A stretch of 64,000 nucleotides of DNA from the NCBI GenBank assembly GCA_026225945.1, contig JAMJFZ010001816.1:4900501-4964500 (forward strand), written 5' to 3'. Source of the stretch: Cricetomys ansorgei. Taxonomy: Eukaryota; Chordata; Mammalia; Rodentia; Nesomyidae. The notes under the pieces were generated by a model. That model was not told the DNA's origin. It saw only the letters and a list, made by a program, of their open reading frames with translations, and did not search any database. Positions 11,811-23,451 of the stretch are shown one piece after another; positions within the stretch are counted from its first letter, which is position 1; every line of letters starts with the position of its first letter. The position numbers and the translations under genes were made by a program.

Positions 11811-14708
11811 ATTTTGGACACACATTCTCTTGGCTTTATTTGCAATGAGATGGGAACTACCGCCCGCCTCTGTCTCCTTTAAAAGGATTTATTAACGTTC
11901 CTAGGTAATTTCAGCTCTTTGAGTTTTATCAGTGCTGTCCATAATGTGTCTAATTTATTTAGTGTTGGTTAGTATTCCCATACTACATATTTAAAAAACG
12001 TAAAGTAGTTGTTACTACACAAATAACCAGAGTCTGTTTCACTTTGTCTCTGGCAGAATTATTTCTGTGCTCTGAGCACATCATTTAGCTACTGATATCA
12101 GATAGCAGTCTGCCAGCTACTCATATTGTGGTGGCAGTCTTGGAAGTCTTTCGATGAAAGCATTCTTTATTCCTCTGTGAAGTAAGATCTGTTTGAAGAT
12201 AGTCTCACTGGGTGTGTCTCTGGTTAGTCAGTCTCTGTTTCCCCTCCTTCGAATGGTCCCAAGTTTCTGCTCAGTCCCATTGGCCATGCACATAAACTTC
12301 TGAATTTATGCCTTGGTGGACACATGCCTTGCTTCACTGAGAAGCTTCTCACAGTGTCTCCAGGCTGGAACAAGATGTTCACCTGTTGCTATGAGAGGGC
12401 CTGCTTGTCTTTATGTTTCCTCTGTGACTATCCTACTGCCTGAAAGTTTCCAGTCTTGAAAGATTCACTTATTAGAATAAGAAAACAGATAGTTATGCAA
12501 ATAACTGCTCTTTCCAGCAGGAGAGTCAAGTGGTCTTGCTACAGTGGTCGACATAGAGAGCCATGCCACTGGCCACTGACATTTAGAGAACATCATTGTT
12601 TTGTTAGGGTTAAGGACTTTTACATGCAGAGGCCAGGGGCTGGGGAACCCCAAGTCATCTGTGCAGTACTCCAGAGGAGGGCCACAGGCTATGGGATGGA
12701 AATGGGTGTTTTCCTGCTGCTCTTTTGGTCTTGAATTCCTGAAGGAGAAAAAATGGCCCACATATGACTCCCCAGGCCAACACTACCTACTGATGTGGGC
12801 CTGTTGTTTATACAGCCTTTAGAAATCAAATGATGAAGAATGGCAGCTTTACAGTCTCCATAGCCCCAGAGCCCAGCCAACAGTATGGAAGCAACAGTGC
12901 AAGGTTTCAAGTTCATAAAGATAGGTTTCCAACTGCCTTTTCCTTTTGGCTGTGTTTTATGTTTGGCATCTGTATGGCCTCTCTTTAAACATCGCCGCTC
13001 CGTTTTATCTGCTGCTCCAATAATCTGATATCTTCATACAGTGAAATGTCATTTTAAAAAAGGAAGATGTCGAGTTGAAGTTCTGTTTGGCACACAATAC
13101 AGCTTACCTTTCCTATAGCGGTCATTCTTTATAGTCTCATGCCAAGGTTTTGCTTTTTTCTCTTTTAATGTTTTGGCCTCAGATTTGAGGGTAGAAGTCA
13201 CAGTCCTGTTTGCCTCACGATTTTGAGTATACCACCTGTAGTGTTTTCCTACTATAAATGGAAGTCACTAAGCATAGAATATGGTACGTTTCAGTCATGG
13301 GGCTTCCGATACATGAAGGACAATGGTTGTCTATTAAAGGCACAAGAGAGTAACGTGTGTGTTAGAAGTTTGTGTCTAAGCACTTTATGTTAAAGTTGAT
13401 CAGGAAGAAGGTATGGAAGTAGGTTTTAACATAATGTGCAATTCCAAGTGAGTAGAAAACTACGTTGGCTTCAACTGTAAAAGTGTGGGAATTCTGGTGT
13501 GAGTGTGTAAATTAGGTGAGATCTCTTGGGTAAAGCTGCGAGCTCGAAAACTTTACACAAGTGCTTGCGGTGAAGAACTTTCTGTAGAGGCCAGTGCACC
13601 TCAATTAGTTTATAGCTGAGACTTTTCAGCGTGCGACACACCCCCGAGAAAAGCAACTGAAAAGAAGCGCGATTACATATCTCAGCTCACTGCTTCAGGG
13701 GGTTGACTTGCTGGCCTACGATGAGCTATGGTGTCCTGGCAATAAGAGGCAAGAGCTGCTTAGTTCATTGTGGTCAGGGTGCCACAGCAGGGGAGAAGCC
13801 ACTCAGGGCACGTTTTCCGGTGGTCACGCCATGCCTCCTACTCTATTACTTGCCGATAATGTCACCCTATTCTAATCCACTGTTCAGATCAGAGCCCTCA
13901 GGACTGCAATTGCTGTTCAGTAGCCATTAGCAGGCCAGCAGGCCCTAAGCGTGTACCTGTAGGAAAATAATTTTCCATTCAAATCATAACACTCTTACAA
14001 AATCTAACCAGATGTTTCCAATACTTGTAATTATTTCAACACTCACCAGAGAATAATAAACAGGTGAGAATAGAAAAAATTCTATTAATAAAATTTATGT
14101 GAAATTGCCTGTCCTAATATTAGAATACATGGCAAATCTGACAAAGTATAGTACTTTAAAACTGTGGTTTGGTTTTAAAAACGTACGTAGTGAATGGTAT
14201 TGGAAAGTTCAGCAGTATATTCTCTTGTACAAGAATTTAGGTTTAAAAGAACTGGGAGAAAATGGGGAAGAGGTGAAGCAGTCAGTTTGTGATATTTGGT
14301 TAAATAGTTGACTATGAATCACGTAAAAAGCTTACTATATAGCAGGATGTGGTCTGTAGTAAAATGATAAGGAAAAAAAAAAAAGCTAAAAAGAAGCATT
14401 TGAGGTAGTTTGAAATTCTAAGCGTTGAAAGGAAAGAAAAGTGAAAACAAAAATATGTGTGTTCTGATGAAAAAATTATTTTAAATCAAAGACTCTCTGA
14501 GGCTATAACTCTGTGATAAGCTCCACACTTTAAAAATCTCAATAAATACATGAGCCAAGAATCCAACCAAGTTCTTGACAAATGTGAAAATATTATTGAT
14601 AAACAATAAAATCTCCACCTTCATTAGCAAAAACTAATTAGACTGTCGTGTTATACTTTGTTGTTGTTGTTGAAAGCAGTAAATAACATAAACTCTTTTA
14701 AATATGAT
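11811..14708. other. Single-copy intron sequence
   Basis: About 2.9 kb with no repeat, exon or RNA gene that I recognise. Confidence 0.4.
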
Positions 14709-14776
14709 GGGTCTTGGAGGCTCAGCCCAGTGGTAAAGCATGTGCTTCGGCCCGAATACACAAGGTCCAGCACCCC
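14709..14776 (+). repeat. ID-like SINE (plus)
   Basis: The BC1-type pattern runs from GGTCTTGGAGGCTCAGCCCA to GGTCCAGCACCCC. It is diverged and has no clear A-tail. Confidence 0.6.
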
Positions 14777-15065
14777 CTAAAGGAACCTCCCAACAAGCTG
14801 ACTGCATTGTGGCGTCAAGCCATATAACCTGAATATAAACTTATGTAAGTCTCAGACAAACAAGTTTGCCAAACCCATCAAGCAACTATGTGCTATTTTA
14901 TTAACACAATCCATGTATTTTATCACTTAACATATAATATTTCCTAGTAACCCTTTTTTGGGAGTCTGACTACAGGTTCAGGAAGAGAAACACTATAAAG
15001 CCTTCTTATCTTGTAAAATACTAAGAACAAATCCCTGAAACATGAAATTATGTTTCTTTTCAAAT

Positions 15066-15241
15066 CAGGCTGGCCTGGAACTTGCTATGTAGCTGAGAAG
15101 GAATTTTAACTTCTAACTCTCCTGCCTTTACCTTTGGATCACAGGCACGCACCTCCATGCCTACGTAATGCTGCGCTCAGGATGGAACCAGAGCCTCATG
15201 TGTGTTAGGCAAACATGTTATCGGTGAGCCACACCCCCAGA
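15066..15241 (-). repeat. ID_B1 / B4-type composite SINE (minus)
   Basis: B1-like sequence (CAGGCTGGCCTGGAACTTGC) is joined to an antisense ID-like head ending GGTGAGCCACACCCCCAG. Confidence 0.75.
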
Positions 15242-15407
15242 CTGATTAATATTCTTAATCTCCTAAAAGCTTGAGGCACTATGGAAGATTACACAACAGA
15301 TAGCTGACACGCAGAGGCAGAAAGCCTCGCTGTTGTTGAAAGTGTGAGGGAACCAAGAGATAGGCACAAGGACTCTGGTGAGGATGTGAGCTGATTTATG
15401 TTGCCAA

Positions 15408-15449
15408 ATCTATATCTATATCTATCTATATATCTATCTATATATATCA
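15408..15449. repeat. (TATC)n / (TA)n microsatellite
   Basis: Alternating ATCTATAT units. Confidence 0.9.
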
Positions 15450-15629
15450 GTGTTTATCACTAATGCTTTCATTTTCATAAACAAGAAGGTAAAAGGGAAC
15501 TAAACAAATATGCATCCTGACATTTTTTGGTGGCAAAAATTGGGGAGCACTTAATCACATGTGTAAGAGAACAACACTATAGTACCACACAGGGTAGTTT
15601 CCCTGCCTTAAAAGTCCTGTGCTCTGCCT

Positions 15630-16845
15630 CTGTAGTCTTTTCTCCCCAGTACCTGGCAACCATAGATATTTTTTCCATTGTTTCACCTTTTCCTGAATGT
15701 TATACAGTGCATTCCAGAAATATATAATCCCTGGAAAGGTAATAATACAATATGGACTCTTTCCAGACTGGCTTCTTTTAGTTAATAATATGAATTTAAA
15801 TTGTCTCCATATCTTTCCATGACTTGACAGCTCACTCTGTTTTTGGACCAAATGATATCTCATTTTATGGTGACTTATTATTTATAAATAAATAAATCCA
15901 TTATTTATCTTAATTTACCTAATCTGAGAGACATATTGATGGTTCTAAGTTGTTGCAGTTATTCATAAGACTTCTATGAACATCCATGTGCAACTGTTTA
16001 GGTGCGATACATTTTCAACTTCTTTGGTAAGCACTGAGGAGTATTACTGCTGGCGCATATGGAAAGAATACGTTTAGCTTCATAAGAATCTGACCCACTG
16101 TTTTCCAAAGTGCTGCACTGCTTCCTGTTCCCACCAGCAGTGAATGGGCATTCCCGTTGCTCCATGCCCTTGTCAACATTTGGTGTTGTCCAGTGTTACT
16201 GATTTTGGCCTTTCTTACAGGTCGATAGGTGTGTAGTGGTAATGCTTTGTTCAGTTTGCATTTCCCTGATGACATTATCATGCAGAGCTTTTCCTCGTAG
16301 CTTATTTTCTCATCTGTGTATCTTATCTGGTGAGGTAACTGTTAAAGTCTTTGTTTCCCCTTTAAATCAGTGTTTCTTTCTTCTTGTTTTTCTTTTCTTT
16401 TTTTAAGTTATTGAGTTTTGAGAATTCTTTATTTTGGAATTTTGGATAACAATCCATCAGGGTATGCCTCTTGATCATGCTTTTTTTTTTTTTTCCCCTC
16501 TCATTCTGTGGCTTGTCTTTTTGCTCTCTTGTCAGCATCTTTTGGAGAATGAACATTTTGAACTTTAGTGAAGTCTAGAATATCAATTGTCTCTTACATG
16601 GATTTTGCCTTTAGTGTCATATCTAAAAACTCATCAACAGATCCAAGCTCACCTAGATTTTTTCCTGTGTTGTTTCCTAGGAGTAAAAGGTCTGTGATCT
16701 ATGAATTATCTCTATGAGGTCTGTGTCTGAATGCTCTTCATTCTGATATGGTAAAGCAAATTTCCTGGTGTTCAATCCATTAATCTGTAATTACTGAGAT
16801 TACAGAATTAGAGGAATCTGCTGTCAAGGCTCCGAGGTTTGCTTT
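15630..16845 (-). mobile_element. Ancient L1M fragment (minus)
   Basis: Antisense landmarks of mammalian-wide L1M follow in order: CCCCAGTACCTGGCAACCA, the GGACCAAATGATATCTC block, TTCCCACCAGCAGTGAATGG, TTTGCATTTCCCTGATGAC and TTAGTGTCATATCTAAAAAC. The region is eroded and AT-rich around 16370-16500. It is broken by many stops and indels and is not coding. Confidence 0.8.
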
Positions 16846-16867
16846 GTGCACTTAAAAAAAACTTGTT

Positions 16868-16895
16868 TAATACCTATCATCCATCCATCTGTCTG

Positions 16896-16929
<34 letters not shown>

Positions 16930-16976
16930 ATCTATCATCTATCTATCGTCTATCTATCATCTATCTATCATCTATA
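16868..16976. repeat. (CTAT)n / (CATC)n microsatellite
   Basis: Long runs of CTAT with ATCATCT interruptions. Confidence 0.93.
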
Positions 16977-17475
16977 TTTTTTATTTTTGAAATTAAGTAT
17001 TACATGATTTACTCCCTCTCCTTTCCTTCTTCTACCCTTTCCCAGTTATTCCTTCTTTCTCTCTGTCAAATTCATGGCCTCTTTTTCTTTAACTGTTGTT
17101 ATATAGTCTTAACTATTCCCAAATAGATAAATACAAGCTACCAGAGGAATAGGAAGTCCGCCGTGAGATTGCATCTCCTAGTCAGGAAAGCTACACCCAT
17201 GAAGTCTCAACAACATGCCTACTTAAACAAGACATAAATAAGGATGACACTAATAGACATGTTGACATGCAACGGAAGTCTCACAGGGCCTCAGCCATGG
17301 ACAAGGAGCTACAGGCAACCAAGGAATACTGAAGGCATGAGAATAGTCTTTTCCAGGAAAGAGTCCCTCTACCCCCCAACTGGTTATCCAATAACAAATG
17401 ATCGGCTCTGAAAACGTATACATACAAGTAACATGATATAACTGCTTCAGGCTCTTTAACGTGTCTCAACTGATG
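16977..17475 (-). mobile_element. Lx-type L1 3' end with apparent 5' inversion
   Basis: The left part (16977-about 17110) reads as the antisense L1 terminus, with TCAAATTCATGGCCTCTTTT. The right part (about 17111-17475) contains GGACAAGGAGCTACAGGCAA, ACTGGTTATCCAATAACAAA and CTGAAAACGTATACATACAA. From memory these lie just upstream in the same L1 3' region, but here they are in sense orientation. Opposite orientations of neighbouring L1 blocks fit a twin-primed insertion. The exact junction is uncertain. Confidence 0.65.
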
Positions 17476-18267
17476 TTCAATAAGAAAGTCCTGTCACAGG
17501 AAAATGACAGCCATTGCATTGGCTTCTGACTTACTCTTCTTCTACATGGTTGCCCATCTTGGCATTTATTGTTGAGTTTTTATTTATGTTAAAGTGGAGT
17601 ATAGCACCTTTAATCACTTATGCTTGGAAATACTAATGCAATCATAAATTCTTATACCAAATGCTTTTACACTTTAAAAATTTAAGTGACAGATGTTGGT
17701 TATCTTATCCATGAAAATGTGGTCATTGTCTATTTGGTGTGCTTTTATCTTAAAATATAAACTTAGTCAGAAGCCATTGGTTTATAATCTTAAACATCTC
17801 CTTAAGATAACTAGCTCAGATGACTGTGTCTGCCAGTTTACTCTCTGGATCAACCTTGACAATTAAGAGAGAACTACAAAATTTAATAAATCTGGAACAA
17901 TTTATGGGTATTGTTGGTTTAAAAAAAAACCATGGCATTTCATAAAGCAAAGCAATTTTTTTTCTAAATTTATGTCTTTAAAGAAGATAGAGATTTTGAA
18001 AATTTTACATAAACCAAAAATCAGGATGGATTTCAAGGCTTTGCTCCAAGCAGTTGTATCTACCTGCTTGCTGTGTGGCTGAGCACTGCCCAGGGCTGTC
18101 TTTAGTAAGCATTCACATGTCTAATAGGCAGAACTTCTGTTTAGAATAAAAGTAGACAAATGAATTAATACCCTGTAGGGAGAAATCAATCAATTAACCA
18201 GTGAAAAGGTATCAGTATCTTCAATTTGTTAGGAAGATGTGACATCCTTACTATGTCTTTTTAGAAC
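17476..18267. other. AT-rich single-copy intron sequence
   Basis: Nothing recognisable was found here. Confidence 0.4.
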
Positions 18268-18482
18268 TGTGTAATGGGCATATAGCTCAATGGACAGAGA
18301 GCTCATCTTGTGCGCATGAGCGTCTGAGTTCAGATCCCTGCCTTGCGTAATCCACGTGACTGACAAACCCTGGTATCATAACTGCAAGGTCACCTTTGGG
18401 TGTGCAGAGCAGTTTGAGGCCAGTCTGTGTTACCTGGAACTTTGTCTGAAAATAACCATAACAATTAAAAAAATAAACTAAA
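18268..18482 (+). repeat. ID_B1 / B4-type SINE (plus)
   Basis: A tRNA-like head (GGGCATATAGCTCAATGGAC, TGAGTTCAGATCCCTGCC) is followed by a B1-like arm (TTTGAGGCCAGTCTGTG). The tail is A-rich. Confidence 0.72.
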
Positions 18483-19002
18483 CCATTTGATAATGTGAAA
18501 GATACACATTTGCAGAATATGGTAAAGGCTGGCATTAGAAATGTGCAGGAGTGGATGACTAATAAGATAACCCATAGGTTACGAAGCCCTTTCAGTGTAT
18601 CAGTATATTTATTCTTCCATGTACGTCTTTCTGTTTATTTTGAAAATCACTGGAGATAAGAAGGAAAAAGTTAACCCTGAATTTTGCACTTTTGCTGAAG
18701 AACTTTCTGATAAAGGGAGAAAGTGAAGTTTGGCGTTTAGAGCAATCTTTTGCAAATTAGCCAACAGTAGAGCCTCAAATTCAAGTTCTCCTTAGAACTT
18801 TTCGTCTGAGTCCTGTTGGACTTTATAGATGGCTTTCTGAGTGTCATACCCAACTTGTAGAAAGGTCTATCCACTGATAGAAAGGTCTGTGAATGGAGCC
18901 AATGTTCTAGTGTAGGTACACCCAGACCTTTTGTGGAGGATAGACAGACAATATCTTTCTGGGTGAGGGAGGAAGAAGGGAAAGTAGATATACTGAGATA
19001 GA
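18483..19002. other. Single-copy intron sequence
   Basis: Nothing recognisable was found here. Confidence 0.4.
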
Positions 19003-19346
19003 GCATAGTCCATTCGGGCTACAGTAACAACTACCAGAAGATGGGTGGCTTGTATACAGCAGGAAGTTATTTCTCAGTGCTGGGACATAGGAGTCCAAGA
19101 TCAAGGTGCCTGGAGACTGGGTGTCTGGAAAAGGGCCCATTTCCTTTTTCATTGCAACTTTCTCATTGCAACTTCCCATAGTGGTAGGGCAAGGCCTGTT
19201 TACTGAGGGCACTAACCCCGTTCAGGAAGTGTAGAGTCATGATCTTGCCACCTCCCAAAGGGCCCTGCCCTCTAGCGCTGTAACTCAGGAGGTAAGCATT
19301 TAAACATGGGAGTTTGAGGAGGTTCACAAACATTCAGACCACAGCA
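19003..19346 (-). mobile_element. Ancient MaLR LTR (MST/MLT1-like, minus)
   Basis: The antisense landmarks are AGTCCATTCGGGCTACAGTA, GTCCAAGATCAAGGTGCC, GAGGGCACTAACCCCGTTCA, CACCTCCCAAAGGGCCC and CACAAACATTCAGACCACAG. They follow the typical order of a mammalian MaLR LTR. No internal region is present. Confidence 0.82.
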
Positions 19347-20895
19347 GCAGAGAAGCTGAGGAGAAGGTTCTTGGGGGTCACTGGGAGAGTACTGCGAGTT
19401 ATTTTGTGTTCTAGCTTTAATCTTACCAAAAGAATGTGTGCTAAGCAAGCAGCAATCAGATTTATTCCCTCACATAAGGGGAAGCTTGATAGGGATAAAG
19501 ATACAATTCCACTCAGGGATGGAGGGATGGAATTCAGGGGTGCAAGCCAATAACACAGGACATGGAAGCATCTAGAAGTTTATCCTGTAATCTGATTCTT
19601 GCTTCAGGGCCAGTGACCTGAAAAGTCATGTCCCTTTAGAAAGTCTATGTGTGAAATTCAAGAACACTTGCTATGCAAAGCATTTCTGTTTGTAAAAGAG
19701 AGTGTTTCCATACATGGCACTTGAGTTTCCTTCAACCCCAGACCCTGCCTGTATTCCATTAAGTGTGCTCAAATTTCTTCTAATTACTTTTAGATCTCAT
19801 GAAACATTTTTTTTTAATCCTTGCAAAAAAAAATATCCTAAAAGTTCTTCCTTAAGAATCATAATTCATAACTCATCAAGTGATCTGCATGCTCAATATT
19901 TGTCAAAACTGTAGGCTAGTGTTTAGAACTTTGAACATTGTGATGGATGAAATAAAAGAACATTTTCTCTAGTGACTCAGATTTTTTGAGGGTGAGTCGT
20001 ATGCTCTAGAGTGCTGTTGGTTTTTTTTTTTTTTTTTTTTTTTCTTTTTTCCTTGTGGTTATTTCCGTGTTTGCACGGAGTGGAAAAGGAAGGCTAATCC
20101 ATTGTGTATATGCTGCTTCTAAGTGATATCTTGGGCCAAACCTGCCAACGGAGAAGGAGTGGGTGATCTCACCCAGAGGTATCTATCTGTCTATGATATT
20201 TCCTTACTCTGCCCCTTACTCTGACAGTAATCTGTTTTATTATTCATCCCAGAAACTGAATAGAAAAAATGCTCTTGAGATTACTAACACTATATTACAG
20301 AAGCGATAAGTCATGTCAATAGGTAAACAGAGTGACCTGGTCAGAGTCACCCGTGACTCAGTGGGTGGTGCAGGAGTCCATGGCACTTTCCTCTAAAAGT
20401 ACAACTATGCTCAGACTTTCCTGAGATTATTATATATTATATTACTTTGGCTCATATTAGCTTCTAAGTCGTATCATTGAAAGATTATATTCTATGAAAA
20501 CTACTACTCTAAAAAAAATACCATTGCTAAGATAGTGGTGAATAGCTATAAGGATTTCATGATATACTGTGTCAGAATTATGTTATCAAGCAATGCCTCA
20601 CTTATCAGTTCTTCTATGCCTTGCCAAAGAGCCATCAGTAATAGGTTCGCAGAAATACCAGAACTACAGAAGCCATCGCTCAAGAGGGAAAACCTAGAGG
20701 GATTAATTTACAGTTGCCATTTGTTATTAATCTGCTTAATTATTTTCTAGATCTTCATTTGGTGATTGAAGGAAAATAATGTGGGCAGAGAAGGAAAAAA
20801 GCTTCTTAAATGACTTGGAATATACAATTCAGAAAATAGGAATATGGAGTCACAGCTGGAAGGGATAACTTAAAGTGAGGGGCTGAGTCAGGGGC
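19347..20895. other. Single-copy intron sequence with poly-T
   Basis: This stretch holds one long T-tract at 20019-20043. No other family is recognised. Confidence 0.4.
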
Positions 20896-21050
20896 AGGGC
20901 TGGGCCAGGGACCAGGGGTGGGGCCAGGGCTGGGCTGGGCCAGGGACCAGGGGTGGGGCCAGGGCTGGGCTGGGCCAGGGACCAGGGGTGGGGCCAGGGC
21001 TGGGCTGGGCCAGGGACCAGGGGTGGGGCCAGGGCTGGGCTGGGGCTGGG
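20896..21050 (+). repeat. 35-bp G-rich minisatellite, about 4 copies
   Basis: The block TGGGCCAGGGACCAGGGG recurs at 20901, 20936, 20971 and 21006, exactly every 35 nt, and the full copies look identical by eye. The plus strand is rich in GGG/GGGG runs. The array drifts into GGGCTGGGGCTGGGAACAGG and abuts an ID SINE. The proline-rich ORFs read through it on the minus strand are artefacts of the repeat. Confidence 0.95.
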
Positions 21051-21130
21051 AACAGGGCTGGGGTATACCTCAATAGTAAAGTACTTGCTTAGCACACGTG
21101 AAGCTCTGAGTTCCCTTCCCAGCACCACCC
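21051..21130 (+). repeat. ID SINE (BC1-type, plus)
   Basis: GGGCTGGGGTATACCTCAAT, then AAAGTACTTGCTTAGCA, and TTCCCTTCCCAGCACCACC match the A-box, core and B-box layout of ID elements. Confidence 0.8.
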
Positions 21131-22378
21131 ATCCTCAAAGCCAAGGGGATGGTTATATTATCTGTAATTAAGTTGTCTAAAGATCTTGGTGTGAACAAAC
21201 TATGAAAACAGAAAACCAACTTTTGTTTGCCAGGCTAAATCTTCATAAGCCCGTGTTTTGTAATTTTGAATCCAGTTGAACAACATTCTAAAGGCTATTA
21301 AATTGAGACTTTTTTTGTCTTTTTTTTTTTTTTTAATTCTTAGCATACTTAAATGTATACAATAATCTCAGGAATGCAGGCGTGACATTCCATAGGATTC
21401 CCCAACCCCCTCAACAAGTGCCCATTGCAAAGGAGAGACCTGTGAATTAGATGATTTTCTTTCCTCTTCCTTCTTTGCTTTCCTGTTGGGCCTCATTACA
21501 GAATAAATAGTTGCTTGTTTGGGGAATGAATTGTTAAATAGAAAAAAATTGCTCTTTCAAGATACTGCTTTGTAACAATGATTAATGATTAATTACCCAA
21601 GCTCACATTAATGGGAAAACATTGTAGTATTAAATTACTACATGGTCTGACGCAGTGTCAGTGAATAAAAAGAGCAAATCCATACTGATCTCAGTTCAGA
21701 AGCAGAGCGGTACTTTCAGTGAGATTGTCAATGACAAGCTTCGTTTCCAGCACTTTGGTATACAGAGACATAGATGTCTTTGCAATATGTGTCCTATTAA
21801 CTTCAACGCCCTCAGTATTAGATTTCGGGGTAACTTGGAGGAGTTCTGGTACATTTGATTTTCACCCAGTCATTCTGCTCTGGTAACAAAGCAATCAGTC
21901 ACGGGTGTGAATGAGTTACCAGTAAGAAACAGTCAATTATTTGGATGAGGTCCTCTGCACCCTTTGCATGTGAAACAATGCAGCTCGGGTTGGAGGCTAT
22001 CTTCCAAAACAAGAACCCAGATGAGAAAACAAAAAAACAAATCCCATTGAGAGTTATTAATGGGGAAAGTATTTTGAGGGCCAAGTAAAGGAAACTGTGA
22101 TGAGAGTCTTTTACTGTGTCTTGAAACAGAACCACATTTAATACATGTGAAACTATTTAAAATAGAAGTGTGATCCAGGAGGACCCGTTCACCCTTTTGT
22201 GCAGAGAAGTTCTGTTTATTTTGTTTTTTTTTTTAATTTAGTTGTTTGTCTTCTGATGGTCATCTGGCTCAGAACAACACATCTGGGACCAGGACAGTGC
22301 TACTCAGAATTTCTGAGACTATTTCAAAGAGTACTAAAATCACATTGACATTTTTTAATTGCATGTGTTGTTTATTTA
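21131..22378. other. AT-rich single-copy sequence upstream of exon B
   Basis: Nothing recognisable was found here except T-tracts near 21310-21335 and 22223-22234. An AT-rich block at 21575-21650 contains several TTAAT/ATTAA motifs. Conservation cannot be judged from one sequence. Confidence 0.4.
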
Positions 22379-22385
22379 TTTACAG

Positions 22386-22455
22386 TTTGATTAATAAGCT
22401 CAAACCTGGCATCATTAAGAAGATCAATAGACTGTCTACACCAATAGCAGGTTTG
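22386..22455 (+). CDS. Lmo7: Lmo7 internal exon, CH domain (exon B here)
   Basis: This 70-nt exon supplies the T that completes the split Asp codon. It then encodes LINKLKPGIIKKINRLSTPI followed by AGL. It holds the CH-domain signature around the conserved KPG and the INRLSTPIAG stretch shared by LMO7 and LIMCH1. Human LMO7, as I remember it, has KPGVIKK, so the Ile in KPGIIKK is a conservative change. The acceptor is TTTACAG at 22379-22385 and the donor is GTAAGT at 22456-22461. The exon enters in phase 2 and leaves in phase 0. Exons A and B together are 141 nt, exactly 47 codons, whereas exon B alone is not a multiple of three. Confidence 0.95.
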
Positions 22456-22461
22456 GTAAGT

Positions 22462-23171
22462 AATAAATTACCTTCAAAGCTGGTTTTCTCCTTCAGTTTT
22501 ATTTTAATTTTAGTCAACAAAGAACAATTGTACATCTTTTGGGGTGCAACGTTATGTCACTCTGGTATTCTGTCATATAGTATAATGTGTTATATATTTC
22601 AAAGCACTTAGAAGAGAGAACTTTCAATGTTTTCACTTCAGGTCTGTATTTCTGTATCTTTTGAAATGCAAAATAAGTGGGTATAGCAAACTCTATCACC
22701 TGCAATTACTGTAAATTCTTTAAAGTCTTTCAAAAGAGAGTGACAACCTCCTTTCTAGGTGCCATTCAGCACCTCCTTTCTGTCCAAAGGCTTTTGTTTT
22801 AACTCGTTTGATTTGGATGCTTCAAAATCTGGGGAGTCCCTTTTCTGGCTTGCTTTCTTCCACAAGTTGCCCGTGAGTTGCTTCCGTTCTGTCTGCAGCT
22901 CAGTCCTGCACGTGCTGTCTTCTGGTCCACCACAGCAGCTCCCCAGAGTGTCAGGCGTTCCCTGGTTGTTGTGTTTCTGCTGCTTCAGGCTCATATATCA
23001 TGCTCATTTAGCATACAGATCATAAGTTTTTTCTGCAGAGTGATCAAGTCCGCTAGCCTCCGTGTTTCCTGTTGATGTACTGTGTCTCTGCCTTGTCTGT
23101 GCCAGCGTCACATTGTTTGTAAAGAAACACTGATTCTCAAAGGCCTTCCACCTCTTTTACTACCGTTATTG
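22462..23171. other. Single-copy intron sequence
   Basis: Nothing recognisable was found here. Confidence 0.4.
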
Positions 23172-23262
23172 TTTTGTGGAGCTGGAAATAGAACCAAGGA
23201 CCTTATGCTTTTTTGGCAAGCACTTTATCACTGGGCAGCAGTTACAGCCCTCCGATCTTTAA
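23172..23262 (-). repeat. ID/B4-type SINE fragment (minus)
   Basis: GGAAATAGAACCAAGGACC and GCAAGCACTTTATCACTGGG are the antisense of an ID-like head. A T-tract follows. Confidence 0.65.
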
Positions 23263-23451
23263 ATTGACTTTTTTTTTTTTTAAAGTATTAAGAAGTACTA
23301 CATACTCTCATTATGTGGTCATTAAGATGTTTAATACACTGTGGACACCAATGATAACATGAATCAATGCCTTTGGAAAAATTTATAATTAAATAAAATT
23401 GAGGAAGAATTTTCCAGAAGATTTAATAAGTCTTCCCAATCATTGCTGGTA

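Larger units (their letters stand above)
8287..22385 (+). other. Lmo7: Lmo7 intron between exons A and B (14,099 nt)
   Basis: This is a GT-AG intron, phase 2, with donor GTAAGT and acceptor TTTACAG after a T-rich tract. It holds an Lx L1 fragment, an L1M fragment, an L1 with apparent inversion, a MaLR LTR, several SINEs, a 35-bp minisatellite and several microsatellites, all listed separately. I recognise no other exon in it. Confidence 0.9.

Noticed and set aside
20896..21050. Regularly spaced 35-bp repeats as a CRISPR array
   Set aside because: There are no variable spacers, the units are head to tail, and the DNA is plainly mammalian.
20850..21128. Proline-rich ORFs resembling a repetitive protein
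   Set aside because: The amino-acid repeats are a direct product of the 35-bp minisatellite and have no coding context.
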